Part shown: positions 1 to 4,820 of the stretch, piece after piece | How positions within the stretch are numbered: the first letter of the stretch is position 1 | How the letters are laid out: each line of letters begins with the position of its first letter | Assembly (NCBI GenBank): GCA_027021325.1 | Contig: JALUUN010000625.1 | Span: 1-5,968, forward strand | DNA from: Planctomycetota bacterium | GTDB lineage: Bacteria; Planctomycetota; UBA1135 | Direction: 5' to 3' | Length of the DNA: 5,968 bases | Program-made: the position numbers and the translations under genes | The notes under the pieces: generated by a model | What the model saw: the letters and a program-made list of their open reading frames with translations, nothing else | What the model was told of the DNA's origin: nothing | Databases searched by the model: none

Positions 1-850
1 CCTCGCCGCCGAGGTAGCCCAGGGCCGCCATCTCCCGCTCCAGTTCCTCCCGGGCGCGGCGCTCCTGCTCCGAGACTTCGGGGGGCGGCACGAAGCCCAG
101 GTTGATGTCGAGGCGGCCGGGGTGGGCAGCGGGGTCGCCATAGCCGGGCAGCGCCGGGTCGCGGTCCTGGATCAGGTGGTCGCGGGCGTGCCACTCCCAG
201 ACCACCTCGGCGCCGTCCGCTCCCCGGGGCCGGATCTCCAGCACCATGTCGGGCCACAGGCCCGGGGGCCCGACGCCACGCGGGTCGCGGCCCAGGGCGA
301 TGGCCTCCTCGCGGCTCAGGCGTTCCCAGGCGAGGAGGAGGAGGTTGCCGTCGGGCAGCGGCTCCAGGTCGTGGTGCTGATGCCGGTTCTCGTCGGCCAG
401 ACGCCAGGACCAGAGGAGGGTTCCGTCGGGAGCCAGGCGCTGGAGGCGGCCGCCGATGCCGCCGCCGCGGAAGCGCGGGCCGTCGTCCTCGCGGCCGCTG
501 CGCAGGAGGCTCCCGTCGGGCAGGAGGTAGTGGTCGCCGCCGGGGGCGGAGTCGGCCTGCCACTCGTGGACGATGTCCCCGTCCAGGTCCACCAGAAGGA
601 TGCGGTGGCTGTTGAGGGGCGCAAGGAGGGTGAAGCCGGGGAAGGCACCCGCCTCGCGCCGGACCAGGCCACGCGCGATGGAGGCGTCGGCCTCGTAGGC
701 CGAGGCGATGCCCGGCGGGATGGCGTCGCCCGCGGGCGGGGCGGGCGGCGGAGCGCCGTCGCCGGGAGGTCCCTGGGCAGCCCCAGCCGGAGCGAGGAGC
801 AGGAGGGCGCAGAGGAGACCGCTGGAGCGGGAGCGGCGGGGTTCAGGCAG
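1..850 (-). CDS. Arylsulfotransferase (ASST)-family secreted protein, 3' end beyond window
   Basis: I see about 283 residues; the gene continues past the left edge. The N-terminus looks like a signal peptide: Arg-rich n-region (RRSRSS, residues 5-10), hydrophobic core GLLCALLLLAPAG (11-23) and an Ala-rich cleavage area near residues 23-26. A Pro-rich linker (about 28-46) follows. The body matches the ASST/ASST_2 beta-propeller pattern: GFTLLAP (72-78), VDLDGDIVHEW (87-97), YLLPDGSLL (108-116), a Gly-rich GGGIGGRL (129-136), QHHDLEPLPDGNLLLLAWE (158-176), LWPDMVLEI (198-206), VWEWHARDHLIQD (217-229) and HPGRLDINL (243-251). Family members transfer sulfate between phenolic compounds in the periplasm, or have unknown substrates; I cannot say whether this one is active. 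After DINL comes an unusual charged stretch (residues 257-276) ending in ALGYLGGE, probably a helical insert. The gene lies directly downstream of gmhA and overlaps it. The family call is firm; the substrate is unknown. Confidence 0.8.
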   Translation of the reverse strand, partial: MPEPRRSRSSGLLCALLLLAPAGAAQGPPGDGAPPPAPPAGDAIPPGIASAYEADASIARGLVRREAGAFPGFTLLAPLNSHRILLVDLDGDIVHEWQADSAPGGDHYLLPDGSLLRSGREDDGPRFRGGGIGGRLQRLAPDGTLLWSWRLADENRHQHHDLEPLPDGNLLLLAWERLSREEAIALGRDPRGVGPPGLWPDMVLEIRPRGADGAEVVWEWHARDHLIQDRDPALPGYGDPAAHPGRLDINLGFVPPPEVSEQERRAREELEREMAALGYLGGE

Positions 851-1454
851 GAGTCTCTCCAGTCTTCGCGGGCGCCGTCTCGAGGAAGGCCTGCTCGATG
901 GCCTCGCAGAAGAGGTGGCCGAAGAGGAGGTGCACCTCCTGGATGCGCGGGGTGTCCCGGCTCGGCGCCCGGACGCAGAGGTCGCAGAGATCGGCAAGGC
1001 CACCGCCACCCTCGCCAGTGACGCCGAGGACCCGGGCGCCCCGCTCGCGGGCGGCGCGGGCGGCGCGCAGGACGTTCTCGCTCCGGCCGGAGGTGGAGAT
1101 GCAGACCACGAGGTCGCCCGGGCGCACGTGGGCGCGGACCTGGCGCTCGAAGACCTCCTCCGGCGGGTAGTCGTTGACCAGCGCCGTCGTCGTCGAGGCG
1201 TTGACGGTGAGGGCGTGGGCGTTCAGGGGCCGGCGCTCCTCCAGGTAGCGGCCGACGAGCTCGGCGGCCCAGTGCTGGGCGTCGGCGGCGCTGCCTCCGT
1301 TGCCGAGGAAGTAGAGGCCGCCGCCGCCGCGCAGGGTCTCCACGGCCAGGGCGGCGGCCCGCTCGACGAGGTCCAGGAAGGCGCCGTCCAGGAGGCTCCA
1401 GGTCCGGCGCGCCTCGTCGAGGCGGCGTTCGAGACGGTCGCGCAGGCGCTCCAT
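843..1454 (-). CDS. gmhA: Sedoheptulose-7-phosphate isomerase (phosphoheptose isomerase)
   Basis: The 203-residue SIS-domain protein is close to the usual 190-200. GmhA converts D-sedoheptulose 7-phosphate to D-glycero-D-manno-heptose 7-phosphate in the cytosol, the first step of the ADP-heptose pathway for LPS core or other heptose-containing glycans. Visible motifs are the phosphosugar loop GNGGSAAD (51-58), then HWAAELVGRY (61-70) with His61 and Glu65, TALVNDY (90-96), the SIS loop STSGRSENV (120-128) and RIQEVHLLFGH (170-180) with Gln172 and His180. His61, Glu65, Gln172 and His180 fall at the same positions as the zinc/catalytic residues of the E. coli enzyme. The ATG at 1454 has GGAG (1462-1459) just upstream. 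An ATG at 1464 is in another frame. The frame stays open far upstream, but that part has no similarity to the family. It is first in an operon with the ASST gene. The family call is very secure; a related SIS isomerase such as DiaA is less likely given the complete active site. Confidence 0.93.
   Translation of the reverse strand: MERLRDRLERRLDEARRTWSLLDGAFLDLVERAAALAVETLRGGGGLYFLGNGGSAADAQHWAAELVGRYLEERRPLNAHALTVNASTTTALVNDYPPEEVFERQVRAHVRPGDLVVCISTSGRSENVLRAARAARERGARVLGVTGEGGGGLADLCDLCVRAPSRDTPRIQEVHLLFGHLFCEAIEQAFLETAPAKTGETPA
848..860 (-). promoter_or_regulatory. Ribosome binding site and probable CTG start of the ASST gene
   Basis: On the minus strand GGAGAG (860-855) precedes CTG (850-848) by a normal spacing of 6 bases measured from GGAG. 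The arrangement reads CTGCCTGA, so the start overlaps the gmhA stop (845-843). No ATG, GTG or TTG occurs in this frame near the signal peptide; the next possible ones upstream are GTG codons around 1000, deep inside gmhA. CTG is therefore the best start, probably used by translational coupling. A sequence error is the main alternative. Confidence 0.5.
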
Positions 1455-1464
1455 TCCGCTCCAT

Positions 1465-2192
1465 CCTAGCCGCGGGGTACAACTCCGTCGTTCCCGGAAG
1501 TCCTGGCAGCCTTTCCTTGGCCGGGAGGACCGTTCCCTTCTCCTGGCCGCACGGAACAGGGGCAACGGGACATCGCTTGGACCGTCCTGGAAGGGTGAGG
1601 CTGTCCCGCCCGGAGACCCGCGACCCGATCGGCGCCCTGCAGGGCGGGAGGGAAGCCGGACTCGCCCAGCGGGGGCGCAGCCGCAGGGTCCTCCCACGCT
1701 GCCTCGTGCGGGCCGCCTGCCTGGGAACGGGGCCGTGGCCGGAGACCGGACACGCCGGGAGATGCCGCGGCAACTCCGCCGTCTTGGAGCTCCGTGCCCA
1801 GGCAGGCGCTTCCACTCGGAAGCAGCCCCTGGCTGCTCTTCCGTTCCAGTACCGGCCGGCGCACGACGCGTGCCCCGGCTCCAGTTCCGCAGGAATAGAC
1901 AGATCCATCTTGCGGCAGTACGGTGCGTGAGCATGCTGGTGCTCTCCTTGAGGACTCGTGCCGACCCGGGCTCAGCCAGCCGCTTCCAGCATCCCGGGCT
2001 ACGCCGCATCCTCGAACCGGGGCCTGTTGCTCGTCCGGAGCATCCCGTCCGCGAAGTGGGCAGGAGTGTCTCCTGCTTGTCGGGGGCCATCCAGGCCTGG
2101 CGAGAAGGACGCAGGAGAAGGCCAGGCCGCGCTGACACCATGGAGGAGTCCGGCGGACTCCTCCCGGAAACGGAGATGGACCGCAAGAGACC
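1465..2192. other. 728-base spacer with no recognised gene; possible eroded coding sequence
   Basis: This lies between the divergent gmhA and methyltransferase genes and must hold their promoters, though I cannot point to convincing -35/-10 pairs. No translation in any frame resembles a known family; the products are Arg/Pro/Gly-rich, typical of non-coding frames in GC-rich DNA. Two things stand out. First, stop triplets of either strand are scarce: I count 9, and none between 1599 and 1895. Second, one frame (1517-1930, plus, TTG start without a ribosome binding site, 137 codons) has G or C in the third position in 48 of its first 60 codons, and in 31 of 33 codons between about 1592 and 1690, so part may derive from a real gene. 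The minus frame sharing the same third-position column is equally open. A perfect 12-base palindrome GCCCTGCAGGGC sits at 1634-1645. G+C is lower than in the flanking genes. Confidence 0.4.
2142..2164. promoter_or_regulatory. Perfect 10-bp inverted repeat upstream of the methyltransferase
   Basis: GGAGGAGTCC (2142-2151), a 3-base spacer GGC, and its exact complement GGACTCCTCC (2155-2164) can form a strong hairpin. It ends 28 bases before the methyltransferase GTG. No T-tract follows on either strand, so an ordinary intrinsic terminator is unlikely. A regulatory hairpin in the mRNA leader, an operator, or a protein binding site are the options. No controller (C) protein gene is present in the window to bind it. 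Confidence 0.5.
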
Positions 2193-3158
2193 GTGGTAGC
2201 CGTGGACAAGAACCTCAAGGGAGGAAGGCTGACGGGGCGGATCCATTTCGCCGACAACCTGGCGGTCCTTGGAGCGCTTCCGTCGGCGTCTGTCGACCTG
2301 ATCTACATCGACCCCCCGTTCAACACGGGAAAGATCCAGAGCAGGACCCGGCTCAAGACGGTGCGATCTGCGGACGGCGAGCGTACGGGATTCCAGGGTC
2401 ACCGTTACGAGAGCATCGCCCTGGGCACGAAGCGGTTCAGCGACATCTTCGACGACTACCTGGCGTTTCTCGAACCGCGCTTGATCGAAGCCCACCGCGT
2501 CCTGGCCCCCGACGGATCCTTCTATTTCCACGTGGACTACCGCGAGGTCCACTACTGCAAGGTGCTCCTCGACGCCATCTTCGGCCGGGAATCGTTCATC
2601 AACGAGATCATCTGGGCCTACGACTTCGGCGGTCGCCCGAAGAACAAGTGGCCCCCGAAGCACGACAACATCCTGCTCTACGCCAAGAACCCCTCAGATT
2701 ACGTGTTCAACGCCGATGAGATCGAGCGCATCCCGTACATGGCGCCCGGTCTCGTGGGCCCGGAGAAGGCTGCACGCGGGAAGCTGCCCACGGACACCTG
2801 GTGGCACACCATCGTCCCGACCAACGGCTCGGAGAGAACTGGATACCCGACGCAGAAGCCGCTTGGCATTCTCCGGCGTATCGTCCAGGCATCCACGCGC
2901 CCGGGGGGAGTCGTCCTCGACTTCTTCGCGGGCAGCGGCACGACGGGCGCGGCCGCCCTCGAGCTCGGCCGGCGATTCATCCTGGTCGACAACAACAGGG
3001 AAGCCCTCGAGGTCATGGCGGGACGGTTCGACGGTGTCGAGGGCATCGAGTGGATCGGGTTCGATCCAGCGCCCTACCAAGGAAAGGTGAAGCAACCTCG
3101 ACTGTTCTCTACAGGACACCTTCGGGAGGAGGGATCGGTTGGGGCAGAGCCTTCCTGA
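2193..3158 (+). CDS. Type II DNA methyltransferase, beta class (N6-adenine or N4-cytosine)
   Basis: The 321-residue protein transfers a methyl group from S-adenosylmethionine to an exocyclic amino group in a specific DNA site, protecting host DNA from the endonuclease encoded next to it. Motif order is that of the beta class. The catalytic motif IV VDLIYIDPPFNTGK (34-47, DPPF at 40-43) lies N-terminal. A middle region (about 55-215) holds the likely target-recognition segment. YPTQKP (218-223) follows, then the AdoMet-binding motif I LDFFAGSGTTG (242-252) and the acidic end of the next strand, ILVDNN (263-268). DPPF favours N6-adenine over N4-cytosine, but the sequence cannot settle this. An in-frame stop at 2133 limits the 5' end. 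The start is GTG at 2193, or GTG at 2202; neither has a strong ribosome binding site. The C-terminal tail (from about 300) is dispensable-looking and encodes the ribosome binding site of the endonuclease. All motifs are intact. Base composition is lower in G+C than the flanks, consistent with transfer. The specificity is unknown. Confidence 0.9.
   Translation: MVAVDKNLKGGRLTGRIHFADNLAVLGALPSASVDLIYIDPPFNTGKIQSRTRLKTVRSADGERTGFQGHRYESIALGTKRFSDIFDDYLAFLEPRLIEAHRVLAPDGSFYFHVDYREVHYCKVLLDAIFGRESFINEIIWAYDFGGRPKNKWPPKHDNILLYAKNPSDYVFNADEIERIPYMAPGLVGPEKAARGKLPTDTWWHTIVPTNGSERTGYPTQKPLGILRRIVQASTRPGGVVLDFFAGSGTTGAAALELGRRFILVDNNREALEVMAGRFDGVEGIEWIGFDPAPYQGKVKQPRLFSTGHLREEGSVGAEPS
3127..3141 (+). 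promoter_or_regulatory. Strong ribosome binding site and TTG start of the endonuclease
   Basis: AGGAGGG (3127-3133) is followed after 5 bases by TTG (3139-3141), inside the last codons of the methyltransferase. This decides the start in favour of TTG; the in-frame ATG at 3172 has no comparable site. TTG after a strong site, overlapping the upstream stop, suggests coupled and perhaps restrained translation of the toxic partner. Confidence 0.65.
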
Positions 3159-3696
3159 CCCCGAAGTGGCGATGCTTGCGAGCATCGCAAGCACGCTCAA
3201 GGGCGACTACCTCCGGGAGGGAATGCTCGATCCCTGGGAAGGGAGCCCTTTCGCCTGGATCCGCACACGGCCTTCCCGCCAGATTGGCAAGATCGGGGAG
3301 CAACTCGTCGCAGGATGGTGCGCAGCCAAGGGCCTCGATGTGACTTCAAGCGGAGACTCCGAAGCGGATCGCGTCATCGCTGGAAGGCGGGTCGAGATCA
3401 AGTTCTCGACGCTCTGGAGGAGTGGTGTCTACAAGTTTCAGCAGCTCCGAGACCAGGACTATGAATACGCGGTCTGTCTGGGCGTCTCACCTTTCGACGC
3501 TCACTGCTGGGTGATATCGAAGGCTCTGCTCCGAGAGCATGTTCTCGGGCACACGCCGCAGCACACCGGCAGGGGAGGGACCGATACCTTCTGGCTCTCC
3601 TTCAACCCATCGAGTCCTCCCGCATGGCTGGGTTCTTGTGGCGGTCGCCTCGCGGCTGCCTACGAGATCCTGCGGCGGTGGCAGACAGATCGATGA
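3139..3696 (+). CDS. Putative type II restriction endonuclease, PD-(D/E)XK fold
   Basis: The 185-residue protein overlaps the methyltransferase by 20 bases in another frame, the classic layout of a type II R-M pair. It has a PD-(D/E)XK nuclease core: a helix with GKIGEQLVAGW (50-60, Glu54), the first metal ligand in EADRVI (Asp77, 75-80), then RVEIKFS (84-90), where Glu86-x-Lys88 forms the (D/E)XK pair at the end of a beta strand. KFQQLRDQDYEYAVCLGVS (99-117) follows, as in related nucleases where a Gln/Arg helix precedes a hydrophobic strand, and then HCWVI (122-126). The C-terminus (about 145-185) may contribute to DNA recognition. I do not recognise a characterised enzyme, so the recognition site and cleavage pattern are unknown. 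No frameshift or missing catalytic residue is seen, so it should be active. G+C is low for this window (31 of 60 bases at 3421-3480), supporting foreign origin. A nicking enzyme or other nuclease is possible, but the pairing makes restriction by far the best reading. Confidence 0.82.
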   Translation: MGQSLPDPEVAMLASIASTLKGDYLREGMLDPWEGSPFAWIRTRPSRQIGKIGEQLVAGWCAAKGLDVTSSGDSEADRVIAGRRVEIKFSTLWRSGVYKFQQLRDQDYEYAVCLGVSPFDAHCWVISKALLREHVLGHTPQHTGRGGTDTFWLSFNPSSPPAWLGSCGGRLAAAYEILRRWQTDR

Positions 3697-3800
3697 GAAC
3701 ATGCCGCCATCCAGGCTGCCACACCTTGCGGTCGCCTTCGGCGCATCCACGGGATGCGGCAACCCGTTCGGCATGGCGAGGTACTCGAAGGAGAAGGTCC
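3697..3800 (+). other. Short spacer between endonuclease and gene fragment
   Basis: There is no recognised gene here. It contains the hairpin at 3742-3758 and, at its end, the ribosome binding site AAGGAG (3788-3793) for the fragment starting at 3801. Short translations in all frames look like noise. Confidence 0.4.
3742..3758. repeat. Perfect 7-bp hairpin downstream of the endonuclease
   Basis: CGCATCC (3742-3748), loop ACG, GGATGCG (3752-3758). Flanking TTGC (3727-3730) and GCAA (3759-3762) could add an outer stem across a bulge. It lies 46 bases after the endonuclease stop and could end or stabilise the R-M transcript, but no T-tract follows, so a standard intrinsic terminator is not supported. 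Confidence 0.35.
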
Positions 3801-3860
3801 ATGACGGTCGAGGTCTACCAGCCGAAGGTCACCTTGCGCGGCATTCGGCCGCCCACCTGA
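3801..3860 (+). pseudogene. 5' remnant of a plasmid pRiA4b ORF-3-like gene
   Basis: ATG at 3801 is preceded by an ideal ribosome binding site (GGAG at 3790-3793, 7-base spacing). It encodes 19 residues before TGA: MTVEVYQPKVTLRGIRPPT. The stretch VYQPKVTLRGIRPP is the characteristic start of pRiA4b ORF-3 family proteins, where YQLKVTLRGIRPP is normally followed by IWRR and some 150 more residues. Downstream DNA in all three frames shows nothing of the rest, so the gene was cut after about codon 18 rather than broken by one stop. The family is found on plasmids and as passenger genes of mobile elements; its function is not established. The intact start and clean match suggest recent truncation. 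A functional micropeptide is conceivable but unlikely. Confidence 0.7.
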
Positions 3861-4043
3861 CACGCCTGCGACCGTTCGGGCCGGAAGGCTGCGTCCCGCG
3901 CCGGGCTAGATCCTTCAAGAGGAAGCAAGACGGGCAGCCGCCGACCTGCCCAGGGAGAGGCCTCCTCGGTCTACCCCGGCCAAGCCGGGCACGCCGGAGG
4001 CTGGCGGGCTGGCGCTGGAGCCCCGCCGGCGCAAGATGGGGCC
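3861..4043 (+). promoter_or_regulatory. Structured leader of the ABC importer operon; possible degenerate cobalamin-riboswitch 3' half
   Basis: This 183-base GC-rich stretch runs from the gene fragment to the ATPase ATG. At 3935-3950 it reads CAGCCGCCGACCTGCC, close to the cobalamin-riboswitch box AGCC-n4-GACCTGCC but with 3 instead of 4 intervening bases. About 40 bases upstream, CCGG (3881-3884), GCTG (3888-3891) and CCCGC (3895-3899) occur in the order and rough spacing of the conserved core block. GGAAG (3921-3925) precedes the box as expected. The conserved 5' portion, with GGGAA and GGTG, is not visible; the transferred segment ends where it should be. A simpler reading is a plain hairpin GGGCAG/CTGCCC (3932-3951). 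A second hairpin lies at 3975-3989. The resemblance is by eye only. The ATPase ATG has only a weak upstream purine run (AAGATGGGG). Confidence 0.25.
3975..3989 (+). promoter_or_regulatory. Perfect 6-bp GC hairpin in the importer leader
   Basis: CCCGGC (3975-3980), loop CAA, GCCGGG (3984-3989), 54 bases before the ATPase start. No T-tract follows. Further GC stems are possible downstream (GGCGGG with CCCGCC), so the leader RNA is probably highly folded. It may be regulatory or simply reflect the base composition. Confidence 0.35.
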
Positions 4044-4820
4044 ATGGCGCTGGCGGCGGAGAACCTCCGGGCGGACTACGGGGAGGGTTCCCCGGTCCTC
4101 GAGGGCGTGGACCTCGCCCTGGAGCCCGGACGCTTCCTGGCCCTGGCCGGGCCCAACGGCGCGGGCAAGTCCACCCTGCTCCGCTGTCTCGCCGGCCTGC
4201 ACCTGCCACAGGCGGGGCGCGTTCTCCTCGACGGCCGGCCCCTCGCCGCGATCCCGCCGCGGCGGCGCGCCCGGATCCTCGGCTACCTGCCCCAGGAGGT
4301 CGGGCCGGCCTTTCCCTTCACCGTGGCCGAGGCCGTCGCCCTCGGGGCGCGGGTCGCCGGCCATGGCCGCTGGTTCGAAACCCGCCCCGGGCGTGAGTGC
4401 CGCGAGGCGGTACGCCGCGCCCTGGAGCAGGTGGACGCTCTGGATCTGGAGGAGCGGCTCCTCGGGGAGCTGAGCGGCGGCGAGCGCCGCCGGGTCCTGG
4501 TCGCGAGCGTCCTCGCCCAGGAGCCGCGCTACCTCCTCCTGGACGAGCCGGCGGCCATGCTCGACCTGCATCACCAGGCCTGGCTCTTCTCCCTCTTTCG
4601 GCGCTTCTGCCGTGAGGGGCTCGCCGTCCTTTGCGTGACCCACGACCTGAACCTCGCCGCCACCTTCGCCGACGAGATCCTGATCCTCGACCGCCACATC
4701 CTGCGCGCGCGGGGTGCCCCGGCCGAGGTCCTGCGCGAGGAGCTTCTCCACGAGGTCTTCGGCGAGCGCCTGGAACTCCTGCCGCGGCCGGGCCGGGCTC
4801 CCGCCGTCCTGCCGCGATGA
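4044..4820 (+). CDS. ABC importer ATPase, FecE/BtuD/FhuC type (cobalamin, haem or siderophore)
   Basis: The 258-residue cytosolic nucleotide-binding subunit powers uptake through the FecCD-type permease encoded next. All ABC motifs are present: Walker A GPNGAGKST (36-44), Q-loop YLPQE (81-85), signature LSGGERRRV (143-151), Walker B YLLLDEP (163-169) with Asp167 and Glu168, D-loop LDLHHQ (173-178, the form typical of the FecE/FhuC/BtuD branch) and the H-loop His200 in VTHDLNLA (198-205). Length matches the family's usual 250-270. The start at 4044 places the first strand and A-loop Tyr12 at the normal distance from Walker A. The stop overlaps the permease ATG (ATGA), so the two are co-translated. 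No periplasmic binding protein or TonB-dependent receptor gene lies in the window, so the substrate cannot be fixed. A cobalamin-box-like element upstream would favour vitamin B12 if confirmed. Confidence 0.92.
   Translation: MALAAENLRADYGEGSPVLEGVDLALEPGRFLALAGPNGAGKSTLLRCLAGLHLPQAGRVLLDGRPLAAIPPRRRARILGYLPQEVGPAFPFTVAEAVALGARVAGHGRWFETRPGRECREAVRRALEQVDALDLEERLLGELSGGERRRVLVASVLAQEPRYLLLDEPAAMLDLHHQAWLFSLFRRFCREGLAVLCVTHDLNLAATFADEILILDRHILRARGAPAEVLREELLHEVFGERLELLPRPGRAPAVLPR

Larger units (their letters stand above)
1465..3860. other. Putative horizontally acquired islet carrying an R-M system
   Basis: Base composition changes between the conserved flanks and this segment. Sampled 60-base blocks have 48 G/C at 1321-1380 (gmhA) and 45 at 5401-5460 (permease), against 36 at 2401-2460 (methyltransferase) and 31 at 3421-3480 (endonuclease). 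The content is accessory: an R-M pair plus a fragment of a pRiA4b ORF-3-like gene of the kind carried on plasmids and mobile elements. I found no transposase, integrase, tRNA or clear terminal repeats, so the ends are only estimated from where recognisable core genes stop. Confidence 0.45.

Noticed and set aside
122..1021. Plus-strand open frames across the ASST and gmhA genes (122-1021, 708-1469, 898-1170)
   Set aside because: Antisense shadows in GC-rich DNA; the minus strand encodes clearly recognisable proteins with all family motifs.
1634..1645. Palindrome GCCCTGCAGGGC as an operator or attachment core
   Set aside because: A single 12-base palindrome with no partner copy at the other islet edge; insufficient support.
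316..1908. A 530-residue minus-strand frame
   Set aside because: Its second half overlaps gmhA and ASST out of frame, and the N-terminal part is Arg/Pro-rich with no recognisable domain.
843..2663. A 606-residue minus-strand frame extending gmhA upstream through the spacer and methyltransferase
   Set aside because: Only the last 203 residues match GmhA, the ATG at 1454 has a ribosome binding site, and the upstream part lies antisense to the methyltransferase.
3773..3800. Short reading MARYSKEKV resembling the start of some transposase OrfA proteins
   Set aside because: Too short, no continuation, and it overlaps the ribosome binding site of the well-matched pRiA4b fragment.
4371..4384. GGTTCGAAACC, reminiscent of a tRNA T-arm
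   Set aside because: It lies inside the ATPase coding region, with no acceptor, D or anticodon stems around it.
3539..4396. A 285-residue plus-strand frame spanning the endonuclease end, leader and ATPase start
   Set aside because: It runs out of frame through two real genes and its product is low-complexity Arg/Gly/Pro.
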